A stretch of DNA of 55,690 nt from Bacilli bacterium. GTDB taxonomy: Bacteria > Bacillota_I > Bacilli_A > ML615J-28 > CAG-698. Positions within the stretch are counted from its first letter, which is position 1; each line of letters starts with the position of its first letter. The stretch covers positions 1 to 55,690 of the forward strand of contig JAEDHQ010000003.1 of NCBI GenBank assembly GCA_016296945.1, given 5' to 3'. Below, one piece after another: positions 24,316-31,794 of the stretch. A program made the translations under genes and the position numbers. Under the pieces are notes generated by a model that saw nothing but the letters and a program-made list of their open reading frames with translations, was not told the origin of the DNA and did not search any database.

Positions 24316-26103
24316 ATGAAAAAAAGAGTATTAGCTTTGATGATGTTGTTTTTACTTATAGGACTTTTTGGTTGTGCGAAAACACAAGTTACTGATGTTT
24401 TTCGCTTTGAAGTTCGTGAATTAGAAATGACTTTATATGCAGATGAAACAAAAAATTTAGAAAAAGAATTAGGTCTTATAAAAGGTGATATTGATAAAGA
24501 TGCTCCAATTGTTTATACTATGTCATATGTTGAAGGCAAGAATGCCGGAGAAACATGTTTTTATAATGATATATTAGAAATTATCTCTGTTGAAGATTAT
24601 GTAGATGAAGGAGGAATTGTTGCTGGTACTATTATTGCTTCAGATAAACAAAAAGTAAAAGTTAAAGCAATTGGTGAAGGAACAATTCGTTTGACTGCTT
24701 TTTTGAAAGATTCTCCAAATGTAACTGATTCTATTATTGTAACTGTTACAAAGGAAACATTAAATGGTTTAAAAATTAATGTTCCTGACAATACAAAGTT
24801 TTTATACTTTGGACAAAGCATTCAATTAGAAGTGCAAACATTTCCTGCACATATTGAATCTGAATTTTTATATAAATCAGACAATCCTTTATTTGCAACA
24901 GTTGACAAAAATGGTCTTGTAACTGGCGTAAGACCTAGTGAAGGTTCAACAGAAACAACAAAAGATGTAACTATTACAGTTACTTCTAAATATGATCCAA
25001 CTGTTTATGCAAAATATAAATTTACAGTTCGTTATGAAAGCCCTAAATCTATTACAGTAAAAAATGGTAGTGATGTGATTGAAAAAGATGAAGTGGTTGC
25101 TTTAACTAGAGGTGATGAATTACAAATTACAACTAGTGTAGGTTCTGAAAAAGGATTTGCAAATCAAAAAGTAACATTTAAGTCATCTGATGCAAATGTT
25201 GCAACTATTTCTAATACAGGTTTAATAAAAGCTGTTAATGGTGGAGAAGCAACAATCACAGTTACTACAAGTGATGGTACAGTTAATACATCATTTAAAG
25301 TTAGTGTTGGTTATACACAATCTACTGCTTTAGAATTAAAATTAAATAATGAAGCAGTAACCGAAGCAACAATTAATGTCATTTTAGATAAAAAATATGA
25401 TTTCACTGCGACTGTTAGTCCGGTTGAATCAGCTAACCAAGGAGTTAAAATTGAAGTTGCAGAAGATTATAAAAATTTCGTAAAAGTTAATGGATTAACA
25501 ATTACCCCATTAAAAGTTGGAGATTTTAAATTAAAAGTTATAACATTAGATGAGGAAAATCCAATTGAAATCGAATTAAGTTTTAAAGCAGATTATGATG
25601 TTGTTACTTCAGTAGAAATTAAACCAGTTATAAAACCATTAGTTGTTGGTGATGAATATCAATTAGTTTCTGCTGTTTTACCAAGTGGGGCTAGACAAGA
25701 TGTGGAATATTTGTCAAGTGATGCCACTGTAGCAACAGTTGATGAAACTGGATTAGTTAAGGCTTTAAAAATTGGTGATGTTACAATTACTGTAAAATCT
25801 AAAGAAGATGAAGATAAGTTTGCGACTATTACCTTAACAGTTTATAGCAAACCTACTTCATTTGAAGTAACAGGAGCTAAAGATTCTATTGCTGTTGATG
25901 AAGAACTTGTCTTAACTGTTGTTCTTACTCCAGGATCATCTTATGCTACAATTACAAGTGTTAATGATGAAAATGATTGCTGCGATATTTCAATTGATGG
26001 ATTAACTATTACTTTAACAGGTTATGAAGTAGGTACCACAACTATTACGATTTCAATTGAAGGATTACCTTATAAAGTAATAAACTTAGAAGTAGTTGAA
26101 TAA
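24316..26103 (+). CDS. Surface lipoprotein with bacterial Ig-like (Big2) domains
   Basis: 595 residues; lipobox LFGC with Cys20. The rest is a string of about five or six ~80-90-residue beta-rich modules of the Big2 type. These are recognised by recurring VATVDKNGLVTGV, VATISNTGLIKAV and VATVDETGLVKAL followed by strands such as GDVTITVKS. Big2 modules occur in intimins, invasins and many cell-surface proteins of gut bacteria and mostly act as spacers or adhesive domains. There is no enzymatic domain and no LPXTG anchor. The gene has its own promoter and an AGAAAGGA site, ends at a terminator, and is the third lipoprotein gene in a row. Confidence 0.88.
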   Translation: MKKRVLALMMLFLLIGLFGCAKTQVTDVFRFEVRELEMTLYADETKNLEKELGLIKGDIDKDAPIVYTMSYVEGKNAGETCFYNDILEIISVEDYVDEGGIVAGTIIASDKQKVKVKAIGEGTIRLTAFLKDSPNVTDSIIVTVTKETLNGLKINVPDNTKFLYFGQSIQLEVQTFPAHIESEFLYKSDNPLFATVDKNGLVTGVRPSEGSTETTKDVTITVTSKYDPTVYAKYKFTVRYESPKSITVKNGSDVIEKDEVVALTRGDELQITTSVGSEKGFANQKVTFKSSDANVATISNTGLIKAVNGGEATITVTTSDGTVNTSFKVSVGYTQSTALELKLNNEAVTEATINVILDKKYDFTATVSPVESANQGVKIEVAEDYKNFVKVNGLTITPLKVGDFKLKVITLDEENPIEIELSFKADYDVVTSVEIKPVIKPLVVGDEYQLVSAVLPSGARQDVEYLSSDATVATVDETGLVKALKIGDVTITVKSKEDEDKFATITLTVYSKPTSFEVTGAKDSIAVDEELVLTVVLTPGSSYATITSVNDENDCCDISIDGLTITLTGYEVGTTTITISIEGLPYKVINLEVVE

Positions 26104-26126
26104 TTTAAAAAAATAGTTTAAAAAGT

Positions 26127-26154
26127 AAGTCATAGTTTTTACTATGACTTTTTA
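26127..26154 (+). terminator. Intrinsic terminator after the Ig-like lipoprotein
   Basis: Arms AAGTCATAG (26127-26135) and CTATGACTT (26142-26150), followed by T residues. Confidence 0.8.
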
Positions 26155-26181
26155 AAAGTACTTTTATTTTAAGATAATAAG

Positions 26182-26190
26182 TGATATAAT
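26182..26190 (+). promoter_or_regulatory. Extended -10 promoter of the mnmG operon
   Basis: TGATATAAT (hexamer 26185-26190) fits TGnTATAAT, 33 bp before the mnmG ATG. The -35 region (TTTTAT, 26162-26167) is poor. Confidence 0.5.
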
Positions 26191-26223
26191 ATGAAAAGAT
26201 TAGTGAGATGTTAGGTGATATAT

Positions 26224-28080
26224 ATGTATGACATTATAGTAATAGGTGGAGGACATGCTGGTGTTGAAGCGGCACTTTCTTCTGCCAGATTAGGAAATAA
26301 AACATTAATGATAGTAGGTAGTATTAGACGAATTGCTAATATGCCTTGTAATCCATCTGTAGGGGGACCAGCCAAAGGAATTATCGTTCGTGAAATTGAT
26401 GCTTTAGGCGGTGAAATGGGTCGTGCTGCTGATGCTACATTGCTACAAGTAAAAATGCTTAATAGTTCAAAAGGGCCAGCGGTTAGAGCTTTACGTGTTC
26501 AATCTGATAAAGTTGAATATCCTAAGTATATGTTAAATGTTGTTAATAACACAAAAAATTTAAGTATAAAAGAAGAATTAGTAACAGGATTAGTAGTTGA
26601 AGATAATACTGTAAAAGGAATCATTACTCCTACAGAAACGATTTTAGCTAAAGCAGTCATTATTGCTAGTGGAACATACTTAGATTCTCGTGTTTTAATG
26701 GGACATGATTTTTGGCAAAGTGGCCCTGATAATGAAAAGACAACATCAGAATTATCAAAAAACTTGAAAAATTTAGGGCTAAATCTAATTAGACTAAAAA
26801 CAGGAACACCACCAAGAATTAAAAAAGACACAATCGATTACACTAAAACAAAATTAGAACCAGGAGATAATTCTAACTTTAAGTTTAGTGATGATACTGA
26901 ATCAATTTTGCCTTTTGAAAAACAAGTTCCTTGTTATTTAACACGAACAACACCTCAGACACATAAAATTATTATGGATAATTTAGGTAAATCTGCGATG
27001 TATGGGGGAGTTGTTGAGGGAGTTGGTCCTCGCTATTGTCCTTCTATTGAAGATAAAGTAATGCGTTTCAATACCAAAGAAAGCCATCAAGTATTTTTAG
27101 AACCGGAAAGTTTAAGTATTGATGAAATATACGTTCAAGGTTTTTCTACATCAATGCCTAAAGATGTTCAAGAATTAATGGTTAAATCTTTACCTGGATT
27201 AGAAAATGCTGTGATTGCGAAATATGCTTATGCAATTGAGTATGATGCAATTAATCCATTAGAATTAAAAGCAAATCTTGAAACAAAGAAGATATCTAAT
27301 TTATTCTTTGCAGGGCAAGTAAATGGAACAAGTGGTTATGAAGAAGCAGCTTGTCAGGGTTTAATGGCAGGTATTAATGCTCATTTAAAACTTCAAGGTA
27401 AAGAGCCATTTGTTTTAAGAAGAGATGAAGCATATATTGGTGTCTTAATTGATGATTTAATTACAAAAGGAGTACGCGATCCATATCGTTTACTAACATC
27501 ACGTGCTGAGTTTAGATTATTATTACGCCATGATAATGCTAGTGAAAGATTATTAAAATATGGATATAAATTAGGATTAATTAAAGAAGAAAGATATCAA
27601 AAGTTTTTAAATAAACGAGAATTAATTCAAAAACTAACTTCTGAATTAAAGGAAATTAAAATTAATCCAAAACAAGATTTTAATAACTATCTATTAGAAA
27701 ATAATAAAGCTGTAATTAATTTATCAGTTAGTGCTTATGATTTTGTAAAAAGACCTGATATTACCTTTGAAGATGTCGAAAAGTATACACAAGAAAAGTT
27801 AGACTATTCTAGTGAAGTAAAAGATCAAGCATTAATTGAAATTAAATATGAAGGTTATATTGCAAAAGCATATCGGGAAGCCAATAAATTAAAGGCTATG
27901 GAAAATAGAAAGATTCCTGAAGATATTGATTATAGTATGATAAATAATATTGCGAAAGAAGCGATTGAAAAATTAAATAGGGTACGCCCGACAACATTAG
28001 CACAGGCTAGTAGAATTAGCGGTGTTAATCCTGTAGATATTGAAATGATTTTAGTTTATTTAGAAAGTAGGAAAAGATAA
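26224..28080 (+). CDS. mnmG: tRNA uridine-34 5-carboxymethylaminomethyl modification enzyme MnmG (GidA)
   Basis: FAD-binding partner of MnmE; together they modify the wobble uridine of several tRNAs. 618 residues from the ATG that gives MYDIIVIGGGHAGVEAA; a GTG three codons upstream overlaps the AGGTGA site. The dinucleotide-binding GGGHAG is at the N-terminus, followed by CNPSVGGPAKG, the GTPPRI motif and the conserved C-terminal RPTTLAQASRISGV region. rsmG overlaps its stop by one base (TAATG). The gidA-gidB-soj order is typical near the origin. Confidence 0.97.
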   Translation: MYDIIVIGGGHAGVEAALSSARLGNKTLMIVGSIRRIANMPCNPSVGGPAKGIIVREIDALGGEMGRAADATLLQVKMLNSSKGPAVRALRVQSDKVEYPKYMLNVVNNTKNLSIKEELVTGLVVEDNTVKGIITPTETILAKAVIIASGTYLDSRVLMGHDFWQSGPDNEKTTSELSKNLKNLGLNLIRLKTGTPPRIKKDTIDYTKTKLEPGDNSNFKFSDDTESILPFEKQVPCYLTRTTPQTHKIIMDNLGKSAMYGGVVEGVGPRYCPSIEDKVMRFNTKESHQVFLEPESLSIDEIYVQGFSTSMPKDVQELMVKSLPGLENAVIAKYAYAIEYDAINPLELKANLETKKISNLFFAGQVNGTSGYEEAACQGLMAGINAHLKLQGKEPFVLRRDEAYIGVLIDDLITKGVRDPYRLLTSRAEFRLLLRHDNASERLLKYGYKLGLIKEERYQKFLNKRELIQKLTSELKEIKINPKQDFNNYLLENNKAVINLSVSAYDFVKRPDITFEDVEKYTQEKLDYSSEVKDQALIEIKYEGYIAKAYREANKLKAMENRKIPEDIDYSMINNIAKEAIEKLNRVRPTTLAQASRISGVNPVDIEMILVYLESRKR

Positions 28081-28745
28081 TGAATTTAATTGAGGAAAAC
28101 ATAGAAAAATTTAATATCTATCGTGATTTCTTAATCGAAGAGAATCAAAAGTATAATCTTACGAGTATTACTGATTTTAATGAAATTAAAGTAAAACACT
28201 TTGAAGACTCAATTGCAATGAAAGATTATATTGATTTAAGTGAAGTGCAAACTCTATGTGATGTTGGAAGTGGCGCAGGTTTTCCTGCAATTCCATTAAA
28301 AATTTGTTTTCCTCATTTAAAAATCACAATTATCGAACCTACATTAAAAAGAATCAACTTTTTAAAAATGTTAGTTGAAAAAATAGGATTAAAGGATGTA
28401 ACATTAATTAATGCTCGTGCTGAAGATGTTGCTAACGACTATCTTGAAAGTTTCGATATATGTACAGCAAGAGCAGTTGCAAATGCCTCAATTCTTCTTG
28501 AACTCTTAGTTAAAATGGTTAAAGTAAATGGAAAAATAATATTATACAAAGGCGATCGAGGAATTGAAGAAGCTAGTGAAGCAATTCATGCTTGTAATAT
28601 TCTTGATTTAAAATATCTAAATGGTTATAGATATCAATTAGCAAACAATTATGGGAATAGATGTCTTTTAGAATACTTAAAAGTAAAACCGACAAAAGAT
28701 AAATATCCTAGAAGATACGCAGAAATAAAAAAGAAACCTCTATAG
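28080..28745 (+). CDS. rsmG: 16S rRNA (guanine-527-N7)-methyltransferase RsmG (GidB)
   Basis: SAM-dependent methyltransferase for G527 of 16S rRNA; its loss gives low-level streptomycin resistance in other bacteria. 221 residues, slightly short of the common 235-240. The SAM-binding motif is CDVGSGAGFPAIPLKI, followed by IEPTLKRINFL, NARAEDV and the TARAVANASILLEL region. It is coupled to mnmG through the TAATG overlap. soj follows after 11 bp. Confidence 0.96.
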   Translation: MNLIEENIEKFNIYRDFLIEENQKYNLTSITDFNEIKVKHFEDSIAMKDYIDLSEVQTLCDVGSGAGFPAIPLKICFPHLKITIIEPTLKRINFLKMLVEKIGLKDVTLINARAEDVANDYLESFDICTARAVANASILLELLVKMVKVNGKIILYKGDRGIEEASEAIHACNILDLKYLNGYRYQLANNYGNRCLLEYLKVKPTKDKYPRRYAEIKKKPL

Positions 28746-28756
28746 GAGATTATATA

Positions 28757-29542
28757 ATGGGAAAAGTTATCGCAATAGCAAATCAAAAAGGCGGCGTAGG
28801 TAAAACTACAACAACTATTAATTTAGGAGCTGCATTAAGTCGTAAAGGACAAAAAGTTTTAATAATAGATTTAGATGAACAAGCAAATGCTACAATTGGC
28901 TTAGGGATTTCTCGTGAACTAGATTATGTTACGTCATATGATATATTAGTTAATAATAAGGATATAGAAGAAGGTATTTTAAAAACATATTTTGATAATT
29001 TATCAATTATTCCATCAACGCATCAATTTGCAAATATTGAGAAATCATTAGGTGTTGTTGAAGATAATATCTCATTATTATTTCACTTGTTAAAAGATAT
29101 TAAAGATAATTATGATTATATTCTATTAGATTGTCCTCCATCATTAGGATTAGTTGTTGATAATGCTTTATATGCCAGTGATTCTGTGATTATTCCCGTT
29201 GAATGCGATTATTTAGCTTATGATGCATTAACACAAATGGTGAATAAAATAAATCAAATGCAAAAACTAAAAAAAGTAAACAATCTTAATCTAACAATTG
29301 AAGGTGTTTTATTAACAAAGTTGGATAATAGAAATTTATTTGGCTATAAAATAATGGAAAAAGTAAAAGAAACATTTCCAGCAAAAACATTTCACACGAT
29401 CATTAATCGCTCTAGCCATTTACAAGAAGCACCAATGCATGGAAAAAGTGTATTAGAGTTTGCTTTCAATTCAAGGGGGAGTAAAGAATATCGTGAACTA
29501 GCTAAAGAGATTATTCAAAATAATTTAAAAGAAGAGGCATAA
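28757..29542 (+). CDS. soj: Chromosome-partitioning ATPase ParA/Soj
   Basis: ParA-type ATPase with the deviant Walker A KGGVGKTTTT (residues 11-20), and the switch/Walker B strands IIDLDEQANAT and ILLDCPPSLG. 261 residues, close to B. subtilis Soj (253). Soj works with ParB (Spo0J) and parS in origin segregation and controls DnaA. No parB follows here: the next gene is an MscS channel, and no parS palindrome (TGTTTCACGTGAAACA) was seen in the window. The neighbourhood (mnmG-rsmG) makes it the chromosomal Soj rather than a plasmid ParA. Confidence 0.93.
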   Translation: MGKVIAIANQKGGVGKTTTTINLGAALSRKGQKVLIIDLDEQANATIGLGISRELDYVTSYDILVNNKDIEEGILKTYFDNLSIIPSTHQFANIEKSLGVVEDNISLLFHLLKDIKDNYDYILLDCPPSLGLVVDNALYASDSVIIPVECDYLAYDALTQMVNKINQMQKLKKVNNLNLTIEGVLLTKLDNRNLFGYKIMEKVKETFPAKTFHTIINRSSHLQEAPMHGKSVLEFAFNSRGSKEYRELAKEIIQNNLKEEA

Positions 29543-29543
29543 A

Positions 29544-30347
29544 ATGATAGGTAGTGTTTTTTTTGAAAATTTATGGAAATTCATAGTTGATCATTCAAAA
29601 GAATTTGTCTCAACAATAATTGTTCTATTAATCTGTCTTATTGCAATTGTAGTAGGATATTTTATCGAAAAGAAGTATAGTTCCAAAAAAGGTAAAAAGA
29701 AATATGTGATTGAATTAGCTAAAAATATTTTTTCATTCTATCGTGGATTTATAATCTTTGTTGGTATATTGGTGATATGTAGCACATGGGGAGTTAAATT
29801 AACTTCAGTATTAATTGGCCTTGCGATTTTTTTTGCTACAATTGCTCTTGGATCTCGTAAGATTATTGCGGATATCATTCGTGGATTAGAAATTAATTTT
29901 TCTAATTTATATGATCTTGATGATATTGTAGAAATTAATGGTTTTACAGGTTATGTAAAAGATATAACTTTGAAAACAACAAAACTTTTAAATATTAACA
30001 ATGAAGTAAGAATTATTGCTAATAGTGAAATTAGAGAGATCACGAATTACTCTAAATATCCACATGTTTCATCATTTGAGATTTCTGTATCTAATAAAGA
30101 AAATGTAAAAATGATCATTGGTTTATTAGAAGATAACTTTAGTAAGAATGATGATAAATTTGAAAAAATCATTGAAGGACCTAATGTAATAGGAATATCT
30201 GAAATGACAAATGATAGAATAATTATAAAGATTCAATATAAAGATAAATACGATTTAAGTAATACCCTATTAACAGATATTAAAGTATTTGTAAAAGAAA
30301 TTTTAGATTTAAATAATATTAATTTTGAGTTTTTTAAAAGGGATTAA
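29544..30347 (+). CDS. MscS-type mechanosensitive ion channel
   Basis: 267 residues with three hydrophobic helices (about 20-40, 68-88 and 90-108). The third includes the pore-lining GLAIFFATIALGSRKIIADI, recognisable as MscS TM3. A beta domain follows (YDLDDIVEINGFTGYVKDIT) with the alpha-beta C-terminal domain after it. Such channels open on hypo-osmotic shock and release small solutes. It begins 1 bp after the soj stop and ends 3 bp before the DUF951 gene. It occupies the position where parB is usually found. Confidence 0.92.
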   Translation: MIGSVFFENLWKFIVDHSKEFVSTIIVLLICLIAIVVGYFIEKKYSSKKGKKKYVIELAKNIFSFYRGFIIFVGILVICSTWGVKLTSVLIGLAIFFATIALGSRKIIADIIRGLEINFSNLYDLDDIVEINGFTGYVKDITLKTTKLLNINNEVRIIANSEIREITNYSKYPHVSSFEISVSNKENVKMIIGLLEDNFSKNDDKFEKIIEGPNVIGISEMTNDRIIIKIQYKDKYDLSNTLLTDIKVFVKEILDLNNINFEFFKRD

Positions 30348-30350
30348 ATA

Positions 30351-30551
30351 ATGGAGAAGATAAATAATAATTATAAAGTAAATGATATTTTAGAATTTAA
30401 AAAAAATCATCCTTGTGGCGGTAAACAATGGAAAGTAATAAAATATGGTGTTGATTGTAAGCTAGAATGCACAGTGTGTAAACATGTTATTATGTTATCG
30501 AGAGTTGAAATAAGTAAAAGATTAAAAAAAATTATTAAAGTAGATAATTGA
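30351..30551 (+). CDS. DUF951 family protein
   Basis: A 66-residue conserved protein of unknown function. The family pattern is present: FKKNHPCGGKQWKVIKYGVD, then CTVCKHVIMLSRVEISKRLK. Three cysteines (C-x20-25-CxxC type) could form a metal site. In many Firmicutes it sits between parB and ychF; here it follows MscS and ends the operon with a TGA stop. A weak hairpin follows. Confidence 0.85.
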   Translation: MEKINNNYKVNDILEFKKNHPCGGKQWKVIKYGVDCKLECTVCKHVIMLSRVEISKRLKKIIKVDN

Positions 30552-30561
30552 AAACATTTTC

Positions 30562-30586
30562 ATGAAAAAGAGGTTTACTTTTTCAT
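30562..30586 (+). terminator. Weak terminator hairpin after the DUF951 gene
   Basis: Arms ATGAAAAAG (30562-30570) and CTTTTTCAT (30578-30586), loop of 7 nt. There is no good T run beyond the arm, so termination may be partial. Confidence 0.45.
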
Positions 30587-30593
30587 TATTCTG

Positions 30594-30599
30594 TAATAT
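30594..30599 (+). promoter_or_regulatory. Candidate -10 for the triple-attenuator leader
   Basis: TAATAT preceded by TG (CTGTAATAT). If used, transcription starts near 30606, just before the first X strand at 30617. No convincing -35; the placement relies on the downstream architecture. Confidence 0.3.
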
Positions 30600-30616
30600 A
30601 CTTAATACACAAAAAG

Positions 30617-30704
30617 CAAGGCTTAATAAAATTACAAGATAGAAGAAATTCTTGAGCATAAAAGTTCGATTGTAAGAAAAGCCTTGAATGGCTTTTTTCT
30701 TTTT
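30617..30704 (+). promoter_or_regulatory. Attenuator-like unit 1 of the amino-acid transporter leader
   Basis: X strand CAAGGCTT (30617-30624), shared element (30634-30656), then X' AAGCCTTG (30679-30686), the exact complement of X. X' overlaps the 5' arm of an intrinsic terminator (AAAAGCC, loop TTGAAT, GGCTTTT at 30690-30696, then more T residues). X:X' and the terminator are mutually exclusive, which is the layout of an antiterminator/terminator switch with the shared element enclosed in the antiterminator. Confidence 0.6.
30634..30656 (+). repeat. 23-nt leader element, copy 1 of 3
   Basis: Identical in all three copies. It begins ACAAGATAGAAG and ends ATTCTTGAG, and can form a small hairpin (CAAGA with TCTTG, 10-nt loop). 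Confidence 0.9.
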
Positions 30705-30828
30705 AGGATTTTTATCCTCAAATTTGAAAATGAACAAGATAGAAGAAATTCTTGAGTATAACGCTAATCAATTTCTTCTTGAGCATTATTTGAAATTGAG
30801 TAAAGGTCCTAAATAGGACCTTTTAATT
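30705..30828 (+). promoter_or_regulatory. Attenuator-like unit 2 of the amino-acid transporter leader
   Basis: X strand AGGATTTTTA (30705-30714) can pair with X' TAAAGGTCCT (30801-30810) over ten positions, two of them G-U. The shared element (30734-30756) lies between them. X' overlaps the terminator 5' arm AAAGGTCCT (30802-30810), whose 3' arm is AGGACCTTT (30815-30823). An inner hairpin CAATTTC/GAAATTG (30769-30775, 30792-30798) fits inside the X:X' pairing. A 28-codon frame from ATG 30730 runs through the element to TAG 30814-30816 but lacks a ribosome-binding site. Confidence 0.55.
30734..30756 (+). repeat. 23-nt leader element, copy 2 of 3
   Basis: Perfect copy, 100 bp after copy 1. 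Preceded by an in-frame ATG (30730) in this unit only. Confidence 0.9.
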
Positions 30829-30919
30829 TTAGGTTTTTACAAGATAGAAGAAATTCTTGAGCGCCTCTTAAGTAATCTTAAGATCTAAAAAAACCTAAGT
30901 GATTAGGTTTTTATTTTTT
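30829..30919 (+). promoter_or_regulatory. Attenuator-like unit 3 of the amino-acid transporter leader
   Basis: X strand TTAGGTTTTT (30829-30838) directly abuts the shared element (30839-30861). X' AAAAACCTAA (30889-30898) is its exact complement. X' also pairs with a second copy of X (30903-30912) across loop GTGA to form a 10-bp intrinsic terminator with a T-rich tail. An inner hairpin TCTTAAG/CTTAAGA (near 30866-30884) lies between the element and X'. The ribosome-binding site of the transporter gene follows about 20 bp later, so this is the last decision point before the operon. Confidence 0.65.
30839..30861 (+). repeat. 23-nt leader element, copy 3 of 3
   Basis: Perfect copy, 105 bp after copy 2. 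Confidence 0.9.
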
Positions 30920-30945
30920 AATATTTTATATAAGGAGAGAGTTTT

Positions 30946-31782
30946 ATGAAAAAATTTATTTGTTTAATTGTTTGTTTGTTCTGTTCACTATTATTTATTG
31001 GCTGCTCTAGTGATAATTATTTGATCGAAAGTGGTAAATTATATGTTGGTACTTCTACAGATTATGCACCTTATGAATTTTTAGATTTAACAAAAGAAGG
31101 TAATGAAAAATATGTAGGCTCTGATATTGACTTAGCAAAAGAAATTGCTAATGAATTAGGTTTAGAGTTAGTAATTAAAGCAATGTCTTTTGATACATTG
31201 CTGGCTGCTATTGATTCAGGAAAAGTAGATATGGTAATTTCTGGTATTACTAAAGATCCAGAAGGAAAGAGAGAAGCTAGTTATTTATTCTCCAATTCAT
31301 ATTATGATGAAGGAGAAGGAGACCAAATATTAGTATTTAATAAAGAAAAAGCCGAACAATTTAAATCATTAGATGATTTAAATAAATCAACTGTTAAAGT
31401 AGCTGCTCAAAGTGGTTCGGTTCAACAAGGATTAGTTGAAACACAATTACCTAATGCAAACAGCATTTGGTTTGAAAATATTAATGATGCATTGACTGCC
31501 TTAAATGCTGGACAATATGATGCAATTGCCTTATCCACAACCAGTGCTTTAAGTTTATTAACAGCTGAAGTTAATAACAATTTGGTAATCAGTGAATTTG
31601 AGTTTGATATAGAAGATTCATGTTTATATATTATTATGAAAAAAGGCAATAATGAATTAGTCGAAAAAGTAAATCCAATATGTGATACCGCTGCTAATGG
31701 GAAATACCAAACATGGATTGATGCCGCAAAAGAATTATTTGAGCAATTAGGAGACAATGCAGGAGAATTAATCCCTGAATAA
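30946..31782 (+). CDS. Polar amino-acid ABC transporter, substrate-binding lipoprotein
   Basis: 278 residues, family 3 solute-binding protein (glutamine/arginine/cystine type). A signal peptide ends FIGC (Cys20, lipid anchor). The fold is recognisable from KLYVGTSTDYAPYEFLD, GSDIDLAKEIANELGLEL, SFDTLLAAIDSGKVDMVISG (the family's two-lobe hinge region) and VKVAAQSGSVQQGLVE. The exact amino acid cannot be told from sequence. First gene of a three-gene operon with permease and ATPase; preceded by the triple attenuator-like leader and an AAGGAGAGAG site. Confidence 0.92.
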   Translation: MKKFICLIVCLFCSLLFIGCSSDNYLIESGKLYVGTSTDYAPYEFLDLTKEGNEKYVGSDIDLAKEIANELGLELVIKAMSFDTLLAAIDSGKVDMVISGITKDPEGKREASYLFSNSYYDEGEGDQILVFNKEKAEQFKSLDDLNKSTVKVAAQSGSVQQGLVETQLPNANSIWFENINDALTALNAGQYDAIALSTTSALSLLTAEVNNNLVISEFEFDIEDSCLYIIMKKGNNELVEKVNPICDTAANGKYQTWIDAAKELFEQLGDNAGELIPE

Positions 31783-31794
31783 AAAGATACAGTA

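Noticed and set aside
30522..30737. Minus-strand 71-codon frame across the DUF951 end and attenuator unit 1
   Set aside because: It runs antisense through terminator hairpins and repeat elements and resembles no protein; treated as chance.
30634..30861. Three identical 23-nt repeats as a CRISPR array
   Set aside because: Only three repeats, gaps of 77 and 82 nt that contain terminators, and no cas genes in the window.
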